64,000 nucleotides of DNA from Halopseudomonas laoshanensis (GTDB lineage: Bacteria > Pseudomonadota > Gammaproteobacteria > Pseudomonadales > Pseudomonadaceae): NCBI RefSeq assembly GCF_008365385.1, contig NZ_QOVF01000001.1, forward strand, positions 620,001-684,000, written 5' to 3'. The notes beneath the pieces were generated by a model. It searched no databases and was not told where the DNA came from. It saw only the letters and a list, made by a program, of their open reading frames with translations. The position numbers and the translations under genes are program-made. Shown here piece after piece: positions 15,635 through 24,648 of the stretch; the stretch's first letter is position 1; each line of letters opens with the position of its first letter.

Positions 15635-16213
15635 ATGGGGCGTCATCGTGAGTTCGACGTAGATCAGGCGCTTGAAGCAGCGCTTGCTGTGTTCTGGCGC
15701 AAGGGCTATGAAGGCGCGTCTTACACCGACCTCACTCAGGCCACCGGTGTAGAGCGACCGGGGCTATATTCGGCATTCGGTAACAAAGAGGCCCTTTTTC
15801 GCCTGGCGCTGGAACGTTACAACGAGCACTACCTCGCGTTCTTTCCCGCTGCGCTGTTAAAACCGAGCTCTCGCGAGGTGGCTGAACACATACTGCGTGG
15901 GGTGGTGGAACTTAATACCCGTTATCCCGCTTACCCTGGATGTCTTGGCGTACAAGGAGTACTGGCCGGGTCAGACGACGCCGAGCCCATTCGGCAGGCG
16001 CTGATCCAGTTGCGCGCGGACGGAGAGACTTCGTTGCGCGAGCGCTTTGAGCAGGCAAAGGCAGAGGGAGATCTACCAGAGTCAGTCAACTGTGCTGCGC
16101 TAGCGGCATTTGTCATGGCGGTTACCCATGGCATAGCTGTGCAGGCCAAGGCTGGCTTCAGCCGCGAGACGCTGGAGGCGGTGGCCGATCAAGCCCTGTC
16201 AACCTGGCCATAG
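15635..16213 (+). CDS. TetR/AcrR-family transcriptional regulator
   Basis: Repressor of 192 residues. The N-terminal HTH spans about residues 8-50 (DVDQALEAALAVFWRKGYEGASYTDLTQATGV, then YSAFGNKEALFRLALERY). The ligand-binding domain has YPGCLGVQGVLAG, a cysteine-containing segment typical of the family that represses oxidoreductases for aldehydes or quinones. A TGGAGG site precedes the ATG. It is divergent from an SDR gene with a palindromic operator candidate and probably represses that gene and itself. The inducer is unknown. Confidence 0.92.
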   Translation: MGRHREFDVDQALEAALAVFWRKGYEGASYTDLTQATGVERPGLYSAFGNKEALFRLALERYNEHYLAFFPAALLKPSSREVAEHILRGVVELNTRYPAYPGCLGVQGVLAGSDDAEPIRQALIQLRADGETSLRERFEQAKAEGDLPESVNCAALAAFVMAVTHGIAVQAKAGFSRETLEAVADQALSTWP

Positions 16214-16300
16214 GATTACTCACTTCTCTGGATGCGAGTGCTATCCTTTCGTGCTGCTGGATGGGCGCACACCTAATTATTTTTTGCTGAGCAGGACACT

Positions 16301-17482
16301 ATGCCTGACATTGACTTAGTCACACTCACGTCACTGACATTCGCTATAAACGCCATTGTCGCAGGTTACATGTTGTTATTAGCTCGGCTAAATATTGCCC
16401 AGCCCGCGTTTTACCATTGGGCTGCGTCATGCATCATTTTTATTTTTGCCAGCCTGCTTGCCGTGTCTCGGATGTATCAAGTTACCCCTGTTATCAGCGT
16501 CTGGCTTGCCCACAGCTTACTCGCCCTGCCACCCATTCTGATTGCAACCGGTTTGCTGCGCTTTTTTCGTGGCACCGAAACACCCTTGCCGATAAAAAAG
16601 CTGGGCATTATTTTTGCGGCTTACGCCACGCTGCTGTTTTTTACTTATAAATTGTCATACAGCGCGCCAATCCTGACGGCAACAGCGATAGCACTGGGAT
16701 GCTGTTGGTGTATTGCGCTACTCAATTTAAATACAACGCAGCGCGTCGTATCCAAACTATTGCAGGGTGTTCTGCTGCTGCATGCCCTGGCCATGGTTGC
16801 AGAAATTACACTGTATATTGATAACTGGCAGTTGCCGCTAACGCGTCACTCTGAGTTGTACTTAGAGTTCATACTTATCAGCCACCTGCTGCTGACAACC
16901 ATCGCCAGCATGATGTTGCCATTGCTGTTGTTTGTTCATCGTGAACAACATCTTATGTTGCAAGCAAACAGAGATGAACTGACACATCTACCTAACCGTC
17001 GGCATTTTTTACGTGAATCCTCCACCTTTATGGCAAGAGCTACTGACAGCTCGCCGGTAATAATCATGATGCTCGATCTGGATAATTTTAAATCCATCAA
17101 CGACACCTTCGGCCATGCCGTGGGCGACGCAGCACTAAAACAGGTCGCCGACGCCCTTAATATAGAGTTGCGGGCAACCGATTTAATTGGTCGTATGGGC
17201 GGCGAAGAATTTGCTATCGTGATGACCGAAACCACTGAAGCAGCAGCACGGAAAGTTGCGGAACGCTTGCGTCAGAAAGTTGAACTTCAAGCCCGTGTTA
17301 TTGAGGGAAATCAGATCAACTTGACCATCAGTATTGGTGCCATTTGCAGCTATAAAAACAATAGCTCAGATTTCCAGGCACTACTCAAACTGGCAGATGA
17401 TGCTTTATTTGAAGCAAAACGTCGTGGCCGCAACCAAATTATCTTTGACTACAGCACAAATGATGCGCAGGTGGTCGGCTGA
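16301..17482 (+). CDS. Membrane-bound diguanylate cyclase (GGDEF)
   Basis: Makes the second messenger c-di-GMP from two GTP at the inner membrane. The N-terminal half (about 1-215) has six or seven hydrophobic segments and looks like a 7TM-type sensory region without a recognised name. The GGDEF domain covers about 225-385: DELTHLPNRRHF, LDLDNFKSINDTFGHAVGD, and the active-site GGEEF at residues 300-304. The inhibitory I-site RATD lies five residues upstream of GGEEF, so feedback inhibition is expected. No EAL domain is present. The gene stands alone. What the membrane domain senses cannot be told. Confidence 0.93.
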   Translation: MPDIDLVTLTSLTFAINAIVAGYMLLLARLNIAQPAFYHWAASCIIFIFASLLAVSRMYQVTPVISVWLAHSLLALPPILIATGLLRFFRGTETPLPIKKLGIIFAAYATLLFFTYKLSYSAPILTATAIALGCCWCIALLNLNTTQRVVSKLLQGVLLLHALAMVAEITLYIDNWQLPLTRHSELYLEFILISHLLLTTIASMMLPLLLFVHREQHLMLQANRDELTHLPNRRHFLRESSTFMARATDSSPVIIMMLDLDNFKSINDTFGHAVGDAALKQVADALNIELRATDLIGRMGGEEFAIVMTETTEAAARKVAERLRQKVELQARVIEGNQINLTISIGAICSYKNNSSDFQALLKLADDALFEAKRRGRNQIIFDYSTNDAQVVG

Positions 17483-17499
17483 GTCTAGCGAGTAGAGCA

Positions 17500-17598
17500 A
17501 GGCGTCTCGATGGCGAAATCACCGGTGGCGGGCATGTCGCAGAGCAAATCTTGCCGCTGCAGAATGCCGCGCCGTTGTACCAGGCAATTGAGCACTGA
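17500..17598 (+). pseudogene. Possible C-terminal remnant of a zinc-type alcohol dehydrogenase
   Basis: A short open frame after the GGDEF gene encodes RRLDGEITGGGHVAEQILPL followed by QNAAPLYQAIEH and a stop. This resembles the last 30 residues of medium-chain dehydrogenases, where a PL-x-x-A-x-x-Y-x-x pattern closes the protein. There is no start codon or upstream domain. I read it as a decayed gene end, with low certainty. Confidence 0.3.
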
Positions 17599-17615
17599 TC
17601 CAAGCAGATGGTCGA

Positions 17616-17906
17616 TCAGGCAGACACGAGTCTCTCGTAGTCAGAGAAGGGCTTGAGCGCACAATACTGCACGTGTAGCAGATTCTCTTTGACGTAAGGC
17701 AGCGCCTCGATATATTCACGAGCCTCTTCGAAGGTATCGGACTCTAATTCAAACGCAGCACCTGGACTATCGGCTAGTCCATGGACCGCGCGAACAATAC
17801 CGTCGGCGAAGCCTTTCCACACGTGCGAAACCTCTGGCTTTGCTAACCGCGTGAACTCCTCTGCGGCTCCATCAGCACGGCGCGTCAGAATTACCAAGGT
17901 TTTCAT
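17616..17906 (-). CDS. YCII-like / dimeric alpha-beta barrel protein
   Basis: Small cytoplasmic protein of 96 residues. MKTLVILTRRADGAAEEF, a central FADGIVRAVHGLADSPGAAFELES, and EEAREYIEALPYVKENLLHVQYCALKPF follow the two beta-alpha-beta-beta units of the dimeric alpha-beta barrel fold, near the muconolactone isomerase and YCII families. It overlaps the end of the upstream flavodoxin-like oxidoreductase by 4 bp, so the two are translationally coupled. A role in handling a product of that oxidoreductase is plausible. No catalytic residues can be assigned with confidence. Confidence 0.78.
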   Translation of the reverse strand: MKTLVILTRRADGAAEEFTRLAKPEVSHVWKGFADGIVRAVHGLADSPGAAFELESDTFEEAREYIEALPYVKENLLHVQYCALKPFSDYERLVSA

Positions 17907-18721
17907 GACAGCACCTCCGTTTCCAGCGGCTGCGCCTGCGTTTCCTCGCTGTAAGCAATGTGCGCCATGATACCGGTCTGGCCGGTGGCCACGTGTGGCT
18001 TGAGCTCGTTGGTGCGAGTGTAATCACCTCCGTTTTGGGGCCGGAAAGGAATGGGCGCGTCCTCGAACAAACCTTCCAGACGGCTGCGCCAAACCTCCTT
18101 GGCCGCGTCAGCACCGGCGGCAGTCAAGTGCCCAGTGCCATATACGGCGAACGTAGGCAGCACATCGAAGCCAGGGAAGTAGAGTGAGCCATGGGTGATC
18201 GGAAACAGCAGTTGCTCTAGTGGCCCGTCGATTCCGCGCGGGGCGTAGTCTTCGGCGGGCCCGCCAACGGATACTGACAGCATGGCCCGTTTTCCTTTAA
18301 ACGCTCCGTCGCCATAACGGTAGGCGTTGCCTGCACCCTTGTAGCCATGCGCGAGTCCGGCTGCCCAAACGCGATCAATCCACCCCTTCATGATGGCCGG
18401 CATGCCAAACCACCAAAGCGGGAACTGAAAGATGACGGCATCTGCCGCAATGACCTTGGCTTGTTCTGCCGCTACGTCGGCGGTCTGGCGGCCATGAAGA
18501 TAGGCGTGAGCAGACTCGGCACCGAACGATAGCCGCTGAGTGTTCGCTCGCTCGGGAAAGTCGTGCTCATCAAACGTTGCTTTCCAGCCCATGGCGTACA
18601 GATCTGACTGCAACACCTCGTGCCCTTGTGCAGTCAAGGATTCAACAGATACTTCCACCAGTTGCCGCGTTAGCGACGAGGGCTCGGGTTGAGCATGGAT
18701 GATTAATACTTTTTTCGACAT
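17903..18721 (-). CDS. NAD(P)H dehydrogenase (quinone), flavodoxin-like fold
   Basis: FMN- or FAD-dependent quinone reductase of the NQO1/MdaB/KefF superfamily, 272 residues. The phosphate-binding loop is VLIIHAQPEPSSLTRQLVE, and the middle motif is DAVIFQFPLWWFGMPAIMKGWIDRVW, a hallmark of the family. SVGGPAEDYAPRGIDGPLEQLLFPI completes the fold. The C-terminal 40 residues are an extension. It carries out two-electron reduction of quinones and so avoids semiquinone radicals. It is divergent from a LysR gene that is now frameshifted and coupled to the small barrel protein downstream. The physiological quinone is unknown. Confidence 0.9.
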   Translation of the reverse strand: MSKKVLIIHAQPEPSSLTRQLVEVSVESLTAQGHEVLQSDLYAMGWKATFDEHDFPERANTQRLSFGAESAHAYLHGRQTADVAAEQAKVIAADAVIFQFPLWWFGMPAIMKGWIDRVWAAGLAHGYKGAGNAYRYGDGAFKGKRAMLSVSVGGPAEDYAPRGIDGPLEQLLFPITHGSLYFPGFDVLPTFAVYGTGHLTAAGADAAKEVWRSRLEGLFEDAPIPFRPQNGGDYTRTNELKPHVATGQTGIMAHIAYSEETQAQPLETEVLS

Positions 18722-18810
18722 AAATGAAGACTCCGCTGTGATTTCGGCGAAGTATCGCGGCGCTGGGACAATCTGTGAAATCGCAAAATTTTTCTGCTAG
18801 CATCAGTTTG

Positions 18811-19732
18811 ATGGATACCAGACGCCTTGATCTCAATCTGCTTGTGACATTGGAGGCCCTTCTCATCGAGCAGAACGTGACGAGGGCGGCCGCCCGTCTG
18901 CATTTGAGCCAGCCAGCGGTCAGTGCCCAGTTGGGCCGCCTGCGCGACATCTTCGACGACCCTCTTCTGATCCCCGCGCACCGCGGAATGACCCCCACCG
19001 TCAAAGCCTTGGAGCTGCTCGTCCCGCTTCGCCAGGCACTTGACCAAGTAAGGGCCACCGTCACTACTCACCTGAATTTCGAGCCCGCGACGGCAAGCTT
19101 GACGGTATCAATCGCCTGCACGGATTACGTGCAGGCGGCCTTGATCAAACATCTGGTTGTCGCCATGCGACGCGAAGCGCCGGGTGTGCGTATCGCACTG
19201 CGCCTCCTGGACGTACCACAACTGGAGTTGCAGATGACTCGCGGCGAGGTGGATCTGGCCGTGATAAACATGACCGGGGCTCCGCCTGCATTGCACGCGC
19301 AACACCTCTATGATGAGAGTTACGTGCTGATCGGGCGCCATGGGCACCCAAGCCTGCGCGCGGACCTGACTGTGGATGAGTTCGCGCAGCTGGACCATGT
19401 CGTGGTGTCACCACGCGGCGGAGGCTTCTCTACCTCGGTGGATAACGCCTTGGTAGCACGGGGGGCTGCGGCGTAACGTAGTGCTGTCAGCGTCGTCATT
19501 CCTTCCAGTACCGGAGTTGGTCGCGCAGTCGGATTGTGTGGCTCTGGTTCCACGTCTTCTTGTAGAAGCTCGTGACGAGCAACTGCTGTTCGTAGCCCCG
19601 CCATTGCCGGTGGAAGGTTTTGCGATTGGCATGTTCTGGCATGAGCGGTCGGATGGGCACGCCGGTTTCAGATGGGTGCGTGAATTCATCGCTCTCGTAG
19701 CCGATTCTCGGGCATCTACGCTAACAGGGTAG
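18811..19732 (+). pseudogene. LysR-family regulator interrupted by a +1 frameshift in a G6 tract
   Basis: The first frame encodes a good LysR N-terminus from the ATG at 18811 (MDTRRLDLNLLVTLEALL, then TRAAARLHLSQPAVSAQLGRL) and effector domain up to VDNALVARG. It then reads A-A-A-stop after a run of six G at 19460-19465. Removing one G restores ARGLRRNVVLSASSFLPVPE and the remaining 80 residues, which are typical LysR C-terminal sequence and end at 19732. So the gene is complete except for one extra base. The cause could be a sequencing error, a recent mutation or reversible slippage. It is divergent from the quinone reductase gene, its likely target. Confidence 0.88.
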
Positions 19733-19811
19733 AGCCCGGTTCAACTGAATCGAACAGTCTGGCTGGGTAGTTAGTCGCATTATTAGAATGCGACCTCACC
19801 TAGCTCGCGGC

Positions 19812-21737
19812 TCAGGCCAGCCCTGGCTTGCCCCGGTTCTGCTGCCAAACCATAGCTGCGAGCACGGCGGATGCCAGGCCGCCGATCAGGGTGGTCATCG
19901 GCCCCGGGAAGCTGAAAGCAAAGCCTGCGGCAATTAGTGGCAAGCGTTGCCAGGGTTTTACCAGACCAGCCCCCAGCAGATAGCCCTCCAGCCCGCCGGA
20001 GATCAGCATGATGCCGGCGATAATCGAGGGCAGGACGTAGAGCAGCGGTGTCAGGTCGCCCTGCAGCAGCAGGGCAGGCTGGAACAGGAAGAACAGCGGT
20101 ACGAAGTAGATCACTATGCCCAGGCGCATGGCGGTAAACGAGGTTTTCATCGGCTTGGCCCCAGCTATAGTGCCGGCGAGGAAGGCTGCCGCGCCGACCG
20201 GCGGGGTGATCACCGAGAGCATGGCGTAGTAGACGATAAAGAAGTGCACGGCGATGGTATTGAGCCCGTCCACTTCAATGATCGCCGGTGCCAGTGTCAC
20301 CGCCAGGAAGATATAGGCAACGATGGCCAGGCCGGCCATGCCCATGACGAAACAGGCGACGATGCCAAACAGGATCACCAGGAACAGATTGTCTCCGCCC
20401 AACCCTACCAGGCCGGAGGTGACCGAGCCGGTGACGCCGGTAATGGTAAGGGCGCCGACCACGAATGCGATGGGCAGAATGATGGCGGCGGTCTGGGTGA
20501 TGAGTACGCCGATCTGCCGTATAGCGTCATACAGCCGGGCGGGCGTCAGGCGGGTTTCCTTGCGCAGGAACGACAGGCCAATCATCAGGATGCAGGCATA
20601 CCAGGGCGTGTAATATTCCCAGCGCATGTACAGCAGCCCCCACATCAGAAACGCCATGACGAACAGAAAGGGCCAGCCGCGCATCAGCACCTTGCGCGTG
20701 GAGGGCAGGTCTTCCTTCGGCATGCCTTTCATACCGTTGCGCGCGGCATAGCCATCCACTTGCAGGATCAGGCCAAAGTAGAACAGCAGCGACGGCAGGA
20801 TGGCGGCGATCATGATGGTGGCGTAGTCCACGCCAATGGTGATCGCCATGACGAAGGCTATCGCGCCCATCACCGGCGGCATCACCACGCCGCCGGTCGA
20901 CGCGCAGGCTTCGATGGCGCCGGCGTAATGCGGCGGGTAGCCGGCTTTTTTCATGGTCGGGATGGTGATGGAGCCGGTGCCGGCGATGTTGGAAAAGATC
21001 GAGCCGGACAGGCTGCCCATAAAGGCGCTGGCGACCACCGCGACCTTGGCCGAGCCGCCGCGATAACGGCCGAAACCGGCATTGGCCAGGTCAATAAAGA
21101 AGGTGCCCGCGCCGGTTGCCAGTAATATGCCGGCGAAGACCAGAAAGCCCAGAATGATCTCGGCGACGATCTTGGTGGTGATGCCCATCATACCTTCGGC
21201 GCGGAAGACGTAGGATTCGATCATGTGGTCGAACTGATAGGGCACGCCCATGAACAGCCCGGGGAAATGGCTCGCGACCAACGGATACAGCCCGATCAGC
21301 ACGACCACCAGCAGGAAGGGCGTACCGCCGCTGCGCCGGGCCAACTCCATCATCAACAGCCAGATAAGGATGCCCAGGTACAGATTGCTCCAACCGGCCT
21401 GGACCATATCCCAGGCGTTGTGGGCGAAGAAGAAACTCGCGGCCAGCACGCTCAAGGCGGCCAGACCATCGTAAATCGGCACCTTGGTCTGTCCGGCTCT
21501 GGCGGGCAGCGCAATAAAGGCCGCCGCAGCGAAGAAGCCAATAAAGATCCAGTAATACTCGCCTTCCAGCAGCCGTCGGCCTTCCCAGGTAAAGCCGAAT
21601 ATATAGGCGATACCGCTGACCAGCCCGCAGACGCTCAGTACAACAAAGGCGATACTCTGCCATGAGTAGGCGTCACCCAGCCGCGTGACCTCGTTACCGG
21701 GTGCAGCTTCTTCAGCAGTGATGATGTCGGTTTTCAT
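19812..21737 (-). CDS. TRAP transporter fused permease (TAXI type)
   Basis: Inner-membrane permease of 641 residues that fuses the small (DctQ-like) and large (DctM-like) TRAP subunits. Many hydrophobic helices are visible. The DctM-like part has GAGTFFIDLANAGFGRYRGG, GSLSGSIFSNIAGTGSITIP and CASTGGVVMPPVMGAIAFVM, the signature helices of this family. It takes up a carboxylate-type solute driven by an ion gradient, using the binding protein encoded 20 bp upstream. The substrate is not known. TAXI-type systems are linked to dicarboxylates or glutamate-like acids, and tartrate is a conceivable substrate given tarD nearby. Confidence 0.94.
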   Translation of the reverse strand: MKTDIITAEEAAPGNEVTRLGDAYSWQSIAFVVLSVCGLVSGIAYIFGFTWEGRRLLEGEYYWIFIGFFAAAAFIALPARAGQTKVPIYDGLAALSVLAASFFFAHNAWDMVQAGWSNLYLGILIWLLMMELARRSGGTPFLLVVVLIGLYPLVASHFPGLFMGVPYQFDHMIESYVFRAEGMMGITTKIVAEIILGFLVFAGILLATGAGTFFIDLANAGFGRYRGGSAKVAVVASAFMGSLSGSIFSNIAGTGSITIPTMKKAGYPPHYAGAIEACASTGGVVMPPVMGAIAFVMAITIGVDYATIMIAAILPSLLFYFGLILQVDGYAARNGMKGMPKEDLPSTRKVLMRGWPFLFVMAFLMWGLLYMRWEYYTPWYACILMIGLSFLRKETRLTPARLYDAIRQIGVLITQTAAIILPIAFVVGALTITGVTGSVTSGLVGLGGDNLFLVILFGIVACFVMGMAGLAIVAYIFLAVTLAPAIIEVDGLNTIAVHFFIVYYAMLSVITPPVGAAAFLAGTIAGAKPMKTSFTAMRLGIVIYFVPLFFLFQPALLLQGDLTPLLYVLPSIIAGIMLISGGLEGYLLGAGLVKPWQRLPLIAAGFAFSFPGPMTTLIGGLASAVLAAMVWQQNRGKPGLA

Positions 21738-21757
21738 GGCGATACCTTTTTATTCGG

Positions 21758-22954
21758 TCAAAGACGCGTACGAAAGCCTTCCAGCCCCTGTGTATGCTTC
21801 TTCACAATGGCCATGAATTGGTCGTTGTTTGCGTCCGGCTTGATCCCGCTTGCCTGAGCTTCGGCCAGGGCTGCCTCGCGCGCGGCCATCCAGCTATCCA
21901 TCTTCTTGATAGCTTCCTGGTTCCACCCTTCGTCCTCCGCGGTCCAGACGTTGATCTCCTTGAGATAACGCACCGTGCCTGCATGCACCGGCAGTGGCGA
22001 GCGATCCAGATATTCCCTGAACACCTTCATACTCATCCGCGTGGAGAGCGGGTGAGAGCCTTTGTATTCATCGAAGGACTGGTGAAACCATTTGGCCATG
22101 CGGTAGGCGAACTCTTCGTCGACATCCGCCGGGGCGGCGTAGAGAAAGTTCGAGGCCAGGCCGTCGATGCCTTTGGAGGAGGAGACGCCCATGGTGATGG
22201 TGCCGGGCACGACCATGGGCCGGTGCTCAAGGAAGCCGGCCCAGGCCTCGGTATTGTCCAGATCCATGGGCAGCCAGCGTATGCCGCCGGGCGCGCCTTC
22301 CATTTCTGCCATCACCGAACTGACCGTGGCGCAGTAGGCGACATCGGCCCGGCCTTCAACAACGGTGCGGCAGTTCTCGACATAACTGCTGGCGGGTACA
22401 AATTGAAAGTTGGCAGCACCTTCTTCCGGCGTCATGCCGAGGTAGGCGGGCAGGCCATCACGGACGGCGGCGATCATCGGTGGCGAGAATTGCCCCTGGG
22501 CCACCCTGAGGCCGCCTTGCTTGAGGTCGTCCATGCTGTGCAGGTCAGAGTCGCCGGAGACGACAAAGCCCCAGGGGGTATCGTTGTGGTGCCAGATCAC
22601 GCGCTGGGGCACGGGCGTCATGGTCGCGTAATGGCCGATGCCCTGGATCTGAAAGCGCAGTTCCGCCGCTGAAACCGAGCTTAACGCCAGATCGCGACGC
22701 TCGGTGAGGCGCCGATGGCGCTGGACTTCGCTGTCCTCCGGCACCACGCGCACATTGATGCCCAGATCCTTCTGCAGCGTGGGCCCCCAGCCGTTGGTCG
22801 AGGCAAAGCTGCCGCTGGAGGTGCCGGGCGTGCCGATCACCAGCAGGTTCGGCATAGCGTATTCATCTGCATGGGCTGAAGTGATAGCGCCGAACGCCAG
22901 CGCGCCCGCCATGGAGCTGGCAGCCAACATCGACTTCAGCGATCTGATCTGCAT
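21758..22954 (-). CDS. TAXI-family TRAP transporter solute-binding protein
   Basis: Periplasmic substrate-binding protein of 398 residues. A signal peptide (IRSLKSMLAASSMAGALAF, with cleavage after ITSAHA) follows the ATG at 22954. I rejected the longer upstream frame because this start gives a clean signal sequence. The mature protein begins NLLVIGTPGTSSGSFASTNG, the ligand-loop motif of TAXI proteins, and contains VRVVPEDSEVQRHRRL and a C-terminal helix rich in Ala and Lys. It is in an operon with the fused permease gene. Members are longer than DctP-type proteins. The bound ligand is unknown. Confidence 0.93.
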   Translation of the reverse strand: MQIRSLKSMLAASSMAGALAFGAITSAHADEYAMPNLLVIGTPGTSSGSFASTNGWGPTLQKDLGINVRVVPEDSEVQRHRRLTERRDLALSSVSAAELRFQIQGIGHYATMTPVPQRVIWHHNDTPWGFVVSGDSDLHSMDDLKQGGLRVAQGQFSPPMIAAVRDGLPAYLGMTPEEGAANFQFVPASSYVENCRTVVEGRADVAYCATVSSVMAEMEGAPGGIRWLPMDLDNTEAWAGFLEHRPMVVPGTITMGVSSSKGIDGLASNFLYAAPADVDEEFAYRMAKWFHQSFDEYKGSHPLSTRMSMKVFREYLDRSPLPVHAGTVRYLKEINVWTAEDEGWNQEAIKKMDSWMAAREAALAEAQASGIKPDANNDQFMAIVKKHTQGLEGFRTRL

Positions 22955-23272
22955 AAGAGCGGTCTCCGATTTTGTTTTTGTTATCGTGATGACGCTTCTG
23001 TGTGCCTTCGGCACCGGCAAAATCAAACTAAAGTCGATAGCGCGTTGCTGTCAAGAAAGCGGATGCTCCATGCTGGTTGGGGAAATGACCGGATTCATGG
23101 GGTGAATGGCGGCTCCTGGAGAACCCGGGTTTGATATCGTGGCGGCATCTGCCTGGCAAACGCACGACCCTTATCATTGGCTCAATGCTGAGAGTAGTGC
23201 GCGGACGCAGCACCTATTGGAAACCACTGACATGCCGATTGACTGCATGGCCTCCGATCATAACGAGGCGCC

Positions 23273-24199
23273 ATGACCTCTTTGCTGTTACTCGCTTTGG
23301 TGCCTATTGCCATTCTGATTGCCCTGGGCACCTGGCTGCGTCAATCCGGCTTTCTGCAGGAGTCGTTCTGGCCGCAGGCTGAAAAGCTTGGCTACTACGT
23401 GCTGTTGCCGGCGCTGTTCTTTCATAGCCTGGCCACGGCAGAGCTGGGCGATGTGCCGGTGCGCAAGATGATGCTGACGCTGGTGCTCTCCATCCTGGTG
23501 GTTGCGGCGTTGCTGATTGTGCTGCGGCCGCTGTTCAAACTGGACGGCCCGGCTTTTACGTCACTGTTTCAGGGCGGGGTGCGTTTCAATAATTATGTGG
23601 GCGTATCGGCAGCGGCGGGGCTGTTCGGAGCGCAGGGCATTGCCCTGGCAGCGCTGGCGAACGCGGCGATAGTGCCCACCGTCAATGTGCTCTGCGTGCT
23701 GGTGCTGGCGCGCTACGGCTCCGCCGGGCGCTTGTCGCTTTTGGCGGTAGCTGGGCAACTGGTACGTAATCCGTTACTGGTTGCCTGCGTGCTGGGTATG
23801 GCGGCGCAGGCGATGGAATTGCGTATCCCCGGGGGAATAGAACCGGTGCTCAAGGCGCTGGGTCAGGCGTCTCTGCCGCTTGGTCTGCTGTGCGTCGGTG
23901 CCGCCTTGAATCTGAGCGCCGCTGCCGGCTGGATAAGGCCGATAGGCCTTTCGTCCGTCGCCAAGTTCCTGATCCTGCCGCTGATAACCCTAGGTTTCTG
24001 CCACCTGTTCGGTTTGCAAGGGGAGGCGGCTATAGCAGCGATCCTGTTCCAGGCGCTGCCGACAGCCTCCTCATCCTACATTCTGGCGCGCCACCTGGGC
24101 GGCGACGCGCCTCTGATGGCGGGCATCATTGCCGCCCAGACCCTTATCGCCGCCGTCGCGCTACCGGTAATGGTGATAACGCTGACGCCCTGGCTTTAA
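23273..24199 (+). CDS. AEC family (auxin efflux carrier-like) transporter
   Basis: Inner-membrane permease of 308 residues with about ten hydrophobic helices. It has the AEC pattern in FWPQAEKLGYYVLLPALFFHSLA at residues 29-51, FQGGVRFNNYVGVSAAAGLFG, and a second half with PLGLLCVGAALNLSAA and PTASSSYILARHLGGDA, which is the family's C-terminal signature. Bacterial members move malate, malonate or other organic acids. It is divergent from the TRAP operon, with 318 bp between the starts, and the two could handle related acids. The direction of transport and the substrate are not visible. Confidence 0.92.
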   Translation: MTSLLLLALVPIAILIALGTWLRQSGFLQESFWPQAEKLGYYVLLPALFFHSLATAELGDVPVRKMMLTLVLSILVVAALLIVLRPLFKLDGPAFTSLFQGGVRFNNYVGVSAAAGLFGAQGIALAALANAAIVPTVNVLCVLVLARYGSAGRLSLLAVAGQLVRNPLLVACVLGMAAQAMELRIPGGIEPVLKALGQASLPLGLLCVGAALNLSAAAGWIRPIGLSSVAKFLILPLITLGFCHLFGLQGEAAIAAILFQALPTASSSYILARHLGGDAPLMAGIIAAQTLIAAVALPVMVITLTPWL

Positions 24200-24226
24200 G
24201 CCTGACTGACTGCTTCGGGGTAGCGG

Positions 24227-24637
24227 TCAGTTGCCGCGGTAGGTCGAATACCCATAAGGGCTGAGTAGCAGGGGAATGTGGTAATGGTCCACCTCTCCGT
24301 CAGTTTGGAAGATGACCGGCACTTCCGGGAAGAACGTGTTTGTTTGCTGTTGTTCAAACCAGTCGCCGGTTTTGAAGGTCACCTTATAGGTGCCGCTCTC
24401 AAGTTCTTTGCCAGCAGGAAACAGCGCAGTCACACGCCCTTGCTGGTTGGTCGTGCCCTCACTCAGAGGCTGCCATCCTGTTGCTTGCAGCTGTTCCAGC
24501 GTTACTCGCACTTTGGGAGACGGCAGGCCGTTTTCCAGGTTGAGGACATGCACACTGAGGGGATTGTCGGCGGCCAATGCAGCGCCAGCGATGCCGGTGA
24601 AAAGCAGCGCCAGGCTGCAGCGGGAAATAAGCGTCAT
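24227..24637 (-). CDS. hiuH: Periplasmic 5-hydroxyisourate hydrolase (transthyretin-like)
   Basis: Hydrolyses 5-hydroxyisourate, the first product of urate oxidation. A signal peptide (SRCSLALLFTGIAGAALAA) makes it periplasmic, like E. coli HiuH. The mature 116 residues show LSVHVLNLENGLPSPKVRV, GRVTALFP, FFPEVPVIF and DHYHIPLLLSPYGYSTYRGN. The conserved His and Arg residues are present, but the last residue of the Y-R-G-S family signature is Asn. It is downstream of a GlcG-like gene, with divergent hprRS-like genes beyond, matching the E. coli hiuH-hprRS arrangement. The start at 24637 was picked for the signal peptide. Confidence 0.9.
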   Translation of the reverse strand: MTLISRCSLALLFTGIAGAALAADNPLSVHVLNLENGLPSPKVRVTLEQLQATGWQPLSEGTTNQQGRVTALFPAGKELESGTYKVTFKTGDWFEQQQTNTFFPEVPVIFQTDGEVDHYHIPLLLSPYGYSTYRGN

Positions 24638-24648
24638 GGTGTGTTCCT

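Noticed and set aside
19947-21125. Long open frame of 392 codons on the plus strand opposite the TRAP permease gene
   Set aside because: It is antisense to a clear membrane protein with family motifs. The composition is His/Gln/Gly-rich with no domain, as expected from the complement of a GC-rich hydrophobic gene.
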